Virus record (IMG/VR): IMGVR_UViG_3300043409_000106
Span: 1-26,383 of that record
DNA length: 26,383 nt
Strand: one strand, 5' to 3'
DNA from: a virus
Numbering within the stretch: position 1 is the stretch's first letter; each line of letters begins with the position of its first letter. The notes under the pieces were generated by a model. The model searched no databases and was not told where the DNA came from. It worked only from the letters and a program-made list of their open reading frames with translations. Positions 21,078 to 26,383 of this stretch are shown here, one piece after another. The position numbers and the translations under genes are program-made.

Positions 21078-21730
21078 TACATAACCAATGGCTTGTAAGG
21101 TCTGAGCAACTGAGATATCCCGAAAGGCAATTCCCTTAATATCTCACTGGTTGTATTGGAACGATTGTTGTATAGGCTCGTCAATAACAATAATCCAGCC
21201 TGTTTTATGTTTGGGTAATTCGATATAGGGTTTGCGTTCTGCGTATAGGTCACTATGATCGGATTGGCAAACGTCTGGTTCAGACTTGTTGGAATTGCCG
21301 ATACTACAACCCTATTCCCTGTCTGGTCATAGAAAAAGCTGGTTGATGCAAGTGCGATTGGCGCGTTACTTTCCACCCCGTAATAAACCACGGAGTTAAT
21401 GGTAACTCCAGCCGAGCCGATGGATACTTCTGGCAAGTCCAGATAAAGTGCTGTCCCATACACGCCAGAATTCCCGTAGTACACGCGATATTGTGTGCTA
21501 AATATCGCCATGCCCAAGTAATCTTCAATCGCAAATCTTGTTGCCAACTCTAGGCTTTCAAGATAATCATCCTGAGATTCGTCTTGGAATAAGTTTAGCT
21601 GTTGAGTAATTTCAGCAGTCGAGAGCCACTGTGTAACGGTATCCCGTGCTATTTGCTCTACTTTCGCATAGTTATAGGGGTTTCGGTTAGACCCGAAGAA
21701 CTCCCCTAACGTCATGTTTTCTACTGGCAT
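21077..21730 (-). CDS. head-tail connector (gp6/gp15-like adaptor)
   Basis: This 217-residue protein follows the capsid genes, as adaptor proteins do. Its N-terminal half has helices with 'LELATRFAIEDYLGMAIFST' (61-80), matching the 'A.. .IE.YL(G/N)R.(L/I)' helix of phage gp6-like connectors. The middle holds beta strands ('YLDLPEVSIGSAGVTINSV'), and the C-terminal helix carries 'QAGLLLLTSLYNNRSNTT' (the family's usual 'A.L.L...Y..R.....'). It would bind the portal ring to start tail joining. GGAG lies six bases before the ATG. Confidence 0.8.
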   Translation of the reverse strand: MPVENMTLGEFFGSNRNPYNYAKVEQIARDTVTQWLSTAEITQQLNLFQDESQDDYLESLELATRFAIEDYLGMAIFSTQYRVYYGNSGVYGTALYLDLPEVSIGSAGVTINSVVYYGVESNAPIALASTSFFYDQTGNRVVVSAIPTSLNQTFANPIIVTYTQNANPISNYPNIKQAGLLLLTSLYNNRSNTTSEILRELPFGISQLLRPYKPLVM

Positions 21731-21739
21731 GGCACACTC

Positions 21740-22777
21740 CTATGCTGGACAGACTGCACGGACTCCAGCAAACACATCGCGAATAGTTGAACATACCCGC
21801 TTCTCAGCGTACAGAGAAATAAATCCGGGCTGATACTGTTCCAACCGTTGAATACTCATCATCTCATTGTCAGCGATGGTCATAAAGCTATCCCACGCAG
21901 CAAGATAGATAGGGTAGGTGCTTGCCCCATATTCGCTCATGTAAGGATTTGGGATAACTGGGAAACCAAAGATGCTACATACGGAACCACCATCATCATC
22001 ACCTGATTCGAATAGAACTGGAAATCCGGCGGTGTCTTTTAATTGCCTAAACAATTGGATTGTGTCCGGGTGCATCATCCACGCTGTACACGGACTCATC
22101 CAATACTGTGCAGGAAGTGCAGAAGCTAAAGCGGTAAGGTCGTTGTAAGTAACAACAGTTTTAGACGCTGCGGCTGTCTGTAGCATCGTGTGCCGACCGT
22201 TAGTAGTTGCTGATCCGCTAGTGCCGAAAGATGCTGCCGAGGTACTTCCAGCATATAAATTTAATCCGCGCAGCCCGTCAACCTGACCAGTTTGGGGTGT
22301 TGATGCTCCGCTAGCTTGGTCGTTGTTCAACATCATAGAAAGGGCTTCTTGCTGTGCGAATTCAAGAGCAATATCCGTGACAATGCTTTCATCCAGTCCG
22401 TCAATATCTGACAGAATGGCAGTCCGAATCGGAACTACCGCATTAATTGATTTTTGGGATATTTGCCAAAACGAAGTTTCGTAATTCCCTACATCATTTT
22501 TTATTGAATAGCCCCACGGATTCGTAGTGCTGGTCTGGATTACTGTAGCGTTCCCCGTCTTGACTACAAACGCTTCTTCCGATCCTGTGGTCATTACTTC
22601 TCGAACGCCACACATACGGAATGGGTTGCCATACCTTAATGGCGCAAAGGCTTGGTCATAAATAACGCGACCGCCAACATCAGTACCAGACCCAGTTAGT
22701 CCAGCGGCTTCTTTCAAACTAACAACAGCCCGACCCCCGGACAGTGCTGTTTTTACTGCTTCGAGAATTAGGCTCAT
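21740..22777 (-). CDS. second HK97-fold capsid protein, without delta domain
   Basis: This 345-residue protein is clearly homologous to the upstream major capsid protein. 21 of 31 residues agree between its residues 22-52 and residues 104-134 of the neighbour. Both share 'IDGL', 'GLRGLN', 'LPxQYW' and a final 'PGFIxxYxEKRxC'. It lacks the first 80 or so residues (delta/scaffold part), starting near where capsid maturation would cut the neighbour. It may be a vertex or minor capsid subunit, a co-assembling second major subunit, or a paralogue under divergence. The start at 22777 (MSLILEAV) has AAGGA upstream; the longer open frame to 23002 lies inside the neighbour's gene. Confidence 0.85.
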   Translation of the reverse strand: MSLILEAVKTALSGGRAVVSLKEAAGLTGSGTDVGGRVIYDQAFAPLRYGNPFRMCGVREVMTTGSEEAFVVKTGNATVIQTSTTNPWGYSIKNDVGNYETSFWQISQKSINAVVPIRTAILSDIDGLDESIVTDIALEFAQQEALSMMLNNDQASGASTPQTGQVDGLRGLNLYAGSTSAASFGTSGSATTNGRHTMLQTAAASKTVVTYNDLTALASALPAQYWMSPCTAWMMHPDTIQLFRQLKDTAGFPVLFESGDDDGGSVCSIFGFPVIPNPYMSEYGASTYPIYLAAWDSFMTIADNEMMSIQRLEQYQPGFISLYAEKRVCSTIRDVFAGVRAVCPA

Positions 22778-22801
22778 GTGAGTTCCTTTTAATTGGAAAG
22801 A

Positions 22802-22819
22802 CGGGGGATTTCTCCCCCG
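22802..22819 (-). terminator. GAAA-capped hairpin between the two capsid genes
   Basis: In minus-strand RNA, CGGGGGA and TCCCCCG pair over seven bases around a GAAA (GNRA) loop, followed by GUCUUUCC, a weak U-rich tract. It starts eight bases after the first capsid stop codon. It may be a partial terminator lowering expression of the second capsid gene, or a 3' end protector for the first. Confidence 0.5.
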
Positions 22820-22826
22820 CGTATTC

Positions 22827-24170
22827 TTAGTCGTTAGCCGTATGGGTAGAACGGAAACGGATGATACTGAAAGGATCAACAACGCTGGTACATAGACGCT
22901 TCTCACCGTAGAACGTAATGAAACCGGGGAGTGTCTGATCGTATCTACGCATAACCATATTGAGACGGTCAACAATGGTATGACCGCGTGACCAGTCACC
23001 AAAGTACATTGGGAACAGATCAGGCTTGTCCACGCCAGCGTAGCTAGGGGTATCCAGATACTTATTCACAACAACATCGAATCCACACAAGCGACCTACG
23101 ATACCGTCTGTTTCCAGAGGACTCATACGCTCGAATACTGGGGTGCCGTTGTCATCGGTCAATCCGCGAATCTGTGAAAGCAAAATTGGATTGATAACGA
23201 AACGTGCAGATGTTGTCCAGTATTGTTGTGGCAACGCATAGATGAAGTTGATAACGTCCTTGTACTGGATGTTAGCTGCGCCAGCGGTGTTGCCGTTGGT
23301 TACAAGCTGGTCGTATGTGGCAATCTCCGACAGACCGCTTGACGAACCCGTCCCGCTTGTTCCGTATTCAGCGGTCGTTGTTACCCCGCCAGCGTAGGCA
23401 CCCGATCCACCACCGTATTGGTTCAGACCGCGCAAGCCATTCACCCCGCCCGTTGCCGCGATAATTCCGGCATCGTTGCTCTGATCGTCATTCTGGATCA
23501 TTGAGATACCTTCTTGCTCACTGAACTCGACCAACATATCTGAAACCACGTTGCTTTCCAGACCGTCAATATCGTCCAATGCTGCTGTACGGAGTGGGAA
23601 TTGAACGTTCAAGTCTTGCAGCGTCAGTTGCCAAATGTTCGTGGCTACTGTGGTTGCCGATCCGTTGTTCTGGATAGGATAGCCCCAAGCTGGGCCTGTG
23701 TTGCCAGTTTTCGCCCTAAATTGATAGGTAGAACCATCAGTTGCAACGGTGCGTGATACGCCGCGCATAGGATTAGCCAAACGCAATGCAACAAATACAG
23801 GATCGTATGCAGTACGACCACCGACATCCGCGCCCGATCCTTGCAGACCAGCAGCTTCTTTCAAGAAAGCGTCATACTGTGAATCAGATTCGAACAGGCT
23901 GATCTCTTTCTCCATCCGACTATTGGATTTTACGAAATCGCTTAGTTGTTCTTTGACTCTACGGTTTACATCTTGCGAGATGGTCTTAGTTTTAGGTTTC
24001 AGAAGTGCAGGTACTTGAATAGATGCGACCTTAGCTTCTAGGGCCGCGACTTTCTCGGCAACCTCAGTCCGCATGGCTTCCATAGATACGTTTACTTCGC
24101 CCTTGATTTCCTCGATCTTAGCGGTATTTGCCGCTTCGATGTGGTCTAGCTTCTCGATAACTTCGTTCAT
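22827..24170 (-). CDS. major capsid protein (HK97 fold) with delta domain
   Basis: This 447-residue protein has a helical, charged N-terminal region (about 1-85, coiled-coil type) acting as built-in scaffold, then the HK97 core. 'LKEAAGLQGSGADVGGRTAY' (103-122) marks the start of the mature part. 'AALDDIDGLESNVVSDMLVE' is the spine helix region, and 'LPGFITFYGEKRLC' is near the end. It follows the prohead protease by one base, with GGAAAC as ribosome binding site inside the protease end. By analogy to HK97, the protease should remove the delta domain after assembly. It is the main shell protein or one of two. Confidence 0.92.
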   Translation of the reverse strand: MNEVIEKLDHIEAANTAKIEEIKGEVNVSMEAMRTEVAEKVAALEAKVASIQVPALLKPKTKTISQDVNRRVKEQLSDFVKSNSRMEKEISLFESDSQYDAFLKEAAGLQGSGADVGGRTAYDPVFVALRLANPMRGVSRTVATDGSTYQFRAKTGNTGPAWGYPIQNNGSATTVATNIWQLTLQDLNVQFPLRTAALDDIDGLESNVVSDMLVEFSEQEGISMIQNDDQSNDAGIIAATGGVNGLRGLNQYGGGSGAYAGGVTTTAEYGTSGTGSSSGLSEIATYDQLVTNGNTAGAANIQYKDVINFIYALPQQYWTTSARFVINPILLSQIRGLTDDNGTPVFERMSPLETDGIVGRLCGFDVVVNKYLDTPSYAGVDKPDLFPMYFGDWSRGHTIVDRLNMVMRRYDQTLPGFITFYGEKRLCTSVVDPFSIIRFRSTHTAND

Positions 24171-24171
24171 T

Positions 24172-24963
24172 TTAGTTTCCTTTATTAAGACGTTGGGTTA
24201 AGGCCTTCAGTAACTCTCTCTCTTTTAGAGCTTTGAGAATTGCCTCGGCTTGCTTTGTTGCCACCGCGTCAGGCTCCCCCTGAGTTGGTTTAGGATCAAG
24301 AGCTTCGTTGTGGGCTTCCCGCTCCTCAACTATTCTCTTAAAAACCAAAGACGCGGTGGTCGCATCTTTTCTCGTCAACCCCGCATCCCGCAGGGTCTTT
24401 TCGATTATTCGAATTAATAGATGGCCTTCAGCGTCAAAAGCCTCTAATCTACTAATTTCTGAATTTGGATTGTTTGGGTACATTACGACAGAGACTTCCC
24501 GTAGACCACCTTTAGTAATTCTAAAGTAGCCATCAGCCTCTTTTGTTGGGTTGCCTTCTTCATCGACCAGCTCGGCTTCTTCCGCAAATGCCCCAACAGA
24601 AACACCGCCGAACATATTGGGAGATTCTTTTAATACAGAATGAAGATCAGAGCCTCCGACCGTGTTCATGTAAATCTGGCCTTTGGCGGTCATGCCTTCC
24701 TCATCAAACTCAAATTCATTCCATTGCCCGACAGGCATCCCGCTGTCGTTATGGTTTAGGAACATCGGAAGCGGTTTATCCGCTTTGGAGAATTCGTCTG
24801 CCCATTGAGCAAAGCCTTCTGGCTGATAATTAAATCGCCTTCCATCTAGCCCTTCACGCGCACCCCAAGTCGTTGCACGAGCGTGTATTGCACCTCTATT
24901 TCCGCTTACTGCGCTCTCGTCTAGGCTTAGTTTCGCTTCGCAAACCAGTTGCAGGTTCTTCAT
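24172..24963 (-). CDS. HK97-type prohead maturation protease (U35/S78)
   Basis: This is a serine protease of about 263 residues. It has 'PLPMFLNHNDSGMPVGQW' with the catalytic His71, 'MFGGVSVGA' with the nucleophile Ser122, and 'GGLREVSVVMYPNNPNSEI' with Glu156 (herpesvirus assemblin-like fold). The C-terminal third is helical and charged. It trims the scaffold part of the capsid protein and itself before DNA packaging. I chose the ATG at 24963, six bases after GGGG; another ATG at 24975 in the same frame (MGLSM...) lacks a ribosome binding site. It lies between portal and capsid, the normal place. Confidence 0.9.
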   Translation of the reverse strand: MKNLQLVCEAKLSLDESAVSGNRGAIHARATTWGAREGLDGRRFNYQPEGFAQWADEFSKADKPLPMFLNHNDSGMPVGQWNEFEFDEEGMTAKGQIYMNTVGGSDLHSVLKESPNMFGGVSVGAFAEEAELVDEEGNPTKEADGYFRITKGGLREVSVVMYPNNPNSEISRLEAFDAEGHLLIRIIEKTLRDAGLTRKDATTASLVFKRIVEEREAHNEALDPKPTQGEPDAVATKQAEAILKALKERELLKALTQRLNKGN

Positions 24964-25096
24964 TGATAGCCCCATTTTTAATAGATTGGTTATTATCTGT
25001 TATCTTATGTGGCGGCTCAACTATAGCGGGAAGTGTAACATCAGACTTCCGCACTTGTGAAGAAAAAAAGCCAAGTATTTTATCTAGGATATTCAT
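24896..25096 (-). CDS. small coupled protein between portal and protease
   Basis: This frame encodes 66 residues with an amphipathic N-terminus (MNILDKILGFFSSQ) and a strongly basic end (RSETKPRRERSKRK). It starts at ATG 25096 overlapping the portal stop as ATGA, has AGGAAAG upstream, and overlaps the protease gene by about 70 bases in another frame. The start position and ribosome binding site suggest it is translated. Small genes of unknown role do occur between portal and protease. The last 22 codons may be constrained mainly by the protease gene. No family recognised. Confidence 0.55.
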   Translation of the reverse strand: MNILDKILGFFSSQVRKSDVTLPAIVEPPHKITDNNQSIKNGAINEEPATGLRSETKPRRERSKRK

Positions 25097-26383
25097 GTCT
25101 TTCCTATATTCATCTTATTTGTTTGGTTCCCGCCGCCCCCACCCGTATCTTGTGGGCTTCTTCCACCTATCATAGCACCACTTCCACCGCTCGTTAGATC
25201 ATCAGCCCCGTCCATACCTGCCATATTCAAATACTCTCTCGCTTCATTTGGAGTGAATATACCATTAGTTACGCCAGCAACAACAAAATTCATTTGATCT
25301 AGGGCCGCACCCTTCAAGAAGTCTTTTGTATCAAATCTTACCACTAGGTTAGGATACCCCTTTAATAGCTGCTGTTTTAACTTCTGCTCGATGTTAATAA
25401 TCATCGGATACATCGTTGTTTTGTAGAACTCGTCCAGCATCGTTTGGGTGTTATTAAATTTCCCATCACCAATCCCAAGCATCGCTGAAGGCACTCCAAA
25501 TAGACCGCATATCCGCTTCATTGTCTGTACCTTTAGCTCGGCTGTCTGAGCGTCTTGCAAGGTAAGCATATCCACTGGAGTGTACTTCATACCTTGATCC
25601 AGCAGCATCCCTTGTCCCGCTTTGCTCTGGTCTGTGTTTCTCGTTCCAGTCATTGCGTTCCATGTTTCCTTTAGCCTAGAAGCTACCTCTTTGTACTTGG
25701 CGTCAGGAATAACCTGCTCTGTCGTGAAAATTCCACTCGGTTTCGCCCCATTTTGCATGATAAAGTTAGCATAAATGTCAATATCCTGATCTAAAGCGAC
25801 CAGTTCCGTAGCCAAAATACCCTTATTAAACCCGCTCGATCCTTGCCATGCAGCCTCTTTAACGTGCATAACTTGGTGTGATTCTAACGGCTGATCCTTG
25901 CTGAAGCCGTAGGATGGAGTGGATAAACGGTATGAAGGGTAGCGGGTAGGATTCAGAATAACCGTGATGAGGGTCGAATCCAGCATATACATCTCTAGCG
26001 GAGTCGCTAAAGAGTCTTGTTGATCCTTGCGCCACCATAGGGTAAATGATTCCCCGGATATGTCTTGCCACATACACCACTGATACCAGAACTCGTATTG
26101 GCTCTGGAAGTTGTTTGGATTCGTCAGCAGACCGATTACAGACTTCGCCTTTCGCTGCTCTCGTTCCGGGACTTTGCTTGTATCGGTTTCGGTTGCAGCA
26201 TTAACGTATGATCCATCGGCTTGCTTAGACATCACCGTTATTGAGCATTGCGCCAATGATCTGGCTTTCACGCCTACGCAACTCATAACAGTTGAATTCC
26301 GCGTTAATGCAGATACGTCTATTACTCTACCAGCGGTTGTGGTGCTTGAGGTGGTTACATAGAGTAGCTGGGAGGAGGTTATT
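25093..26383 (-). CDS. portal protein (HK97 family), 5' end beyond the window
   Basis: The frame is open from its TGA at 25093 to the right edge (429 residues visible), so the first codons are missing and the internal ATG at 26286 is not the start. Portal signatures: 'VSALTRNSTVMSCVGVKARS' (the A-L-x-x-x-x-V-x-x-C-V segment), 'MHVKEAAWQGSSGFNKGIL', 'FIMQNGAKPSGIFTTE' and 'RICGLFGVPSAMLGIGDGKF' with 'EFYKTTMYPMIINIEQKL'. The portal forms the 12-mer DNA gateway at one capsid vertex and docks the terminase. A Gly-rich end (GGRSPQDTGGGGGNQ) precedes the stop. Confidence 0.93.
   Translation of the reverse strand, partial: ITSSQLLYVTTSSTTTAGRVIDVSALTRNSTVMSCVGVKARSLAQCSITVMSKQADGSYVNAATETDTSKVPEREQRKAKSVIGLLTNPNNFQSQYEFWYQWCMWQDISGESFTLWWRKDQQDSLATPLEMYMLDSTLITVILNPTRYPSYRLSTPSYGFSKDQPLESHQVMHVKEAAWQGSSGFNKGILATELVALDQDIDIYANFIMQNGAKPSGIFTTEQVIPDAKYKEVASRLKETWNAMTGTRNTDQSKAGQGMLLDQGMKYTPVDMLTLQDAQTAELKVQTMKRICGLFGVPSAMLGIGDGKFNNTQTMLDEFYKTTMYPMIINIEQKLKQQLLKGYPNLVVRFDTKDFLKGAALDQMNFVVAGVTNGIFTPNEAREYLNMAGMDGADDLTSGGSGAMIGGRSPQDTGGGGGNQTNKMNIGKT

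Noticed and set aside
22778-23002. 75-residue N-terminal extension of the second capsid protein
   Set aside because: The open frame up to 23002 lies in the end of the first capsid gene, has an unlikely composition, and the ATG at 22777 has an AAGGA at a good distance.
26286-26286. Start of the portal gene at the internal ATG
   Set aside because: The frame stays open to the window edge and the residues upstream match the portal family, so the true start is outside.
1-26383. CRISPR array, transposon, integrase/attachment site
   Set aside because: No regularly spaced direct repeats, transposase or recombinase frames, or core-site duplications were seen; the protein-level repeats in fibres are too diverged at DNA level to count as arrays.

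Overview
The window reads as the late (structural and lysis) half of a tailed, siphovirus-type bacteriophage or prophage, plus part of an early operon. An i-spanin/o-spanin pair and purine-rich ribosome binding sites throughout point to a Gram-negative host. The protein flavour (PKHD-type dioxygenases, 'KVKRSA...GELAIN' fibre anchors, glycine-rich adhesin) resembles uncultured aquatic proteobacterial phages, but the host cannot be fixed from the sequence. No integrase, terminase, polymerase or tRNA is visible. The terminase genes should lie just beyond the right edge.

Left part (1-2110, plus strand). A divergent regulatory region holds the first codons of a leftward gene (1-28) and a good sigma70-like promoter (89-117). 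It drives a short leader with a 31-codon reading frame and an 8-bp inverted repeat. A compact early operon follows: a DUF1376 replication-type protein, a small Cys/His zinc-type protein, a conserved helical phage protein, a Ref-like HNH protein with a TTG start, and a 39-residue membrane peptide. A hairpin followed by five T (2131-2175) closes it where it meets the late operon tail to tail.

Right part (2198-26383, minus strand, transcribed right to left). The order is portal (5' end off the window), a small coupled gene, HK97-type prohead protease, two tandem HK97-fold capsid paralogues, head-tail connector, head closure, tail terminator, major tail protein, a small unknown, gp10-like tail completion protein, tail assembly chaperone pair with a -1 frameshift, tape measure, two distal-tail proteins, a GNAT acetyltransferase, and a J-like tail tip protein. 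A long adhesion locus of about 7.7 kb follows, with fibres, a glycine-rich adhesin and two 2OG-Fe(II) dioxygenases. Small membrane proteins, spanins and an M15-type endolysin end the operon. Almost every junction is an ATGA/GTGA/TAATG overlap or a gap of under 40 bases, so this is probably one long late transcript. No late promoter was seen inside it.

The points most worth a second look are: two capsid paralogues, of which only the first carries a delta/scaffold domain; a textbook G_GGA_AAA frameshift site with a composite downstream stem; very stable UUCG- and GAAA-capped hairpins immediately after the major tail and first capsid genes, the former apparently burying the next ribosome binding site; two different dioxygenases embedded among fibre genes, one of which has a collagen-like stretch; an o-spanin that overlaps both the i-spanin and endolysin genes; and several very small coupled reading frames.
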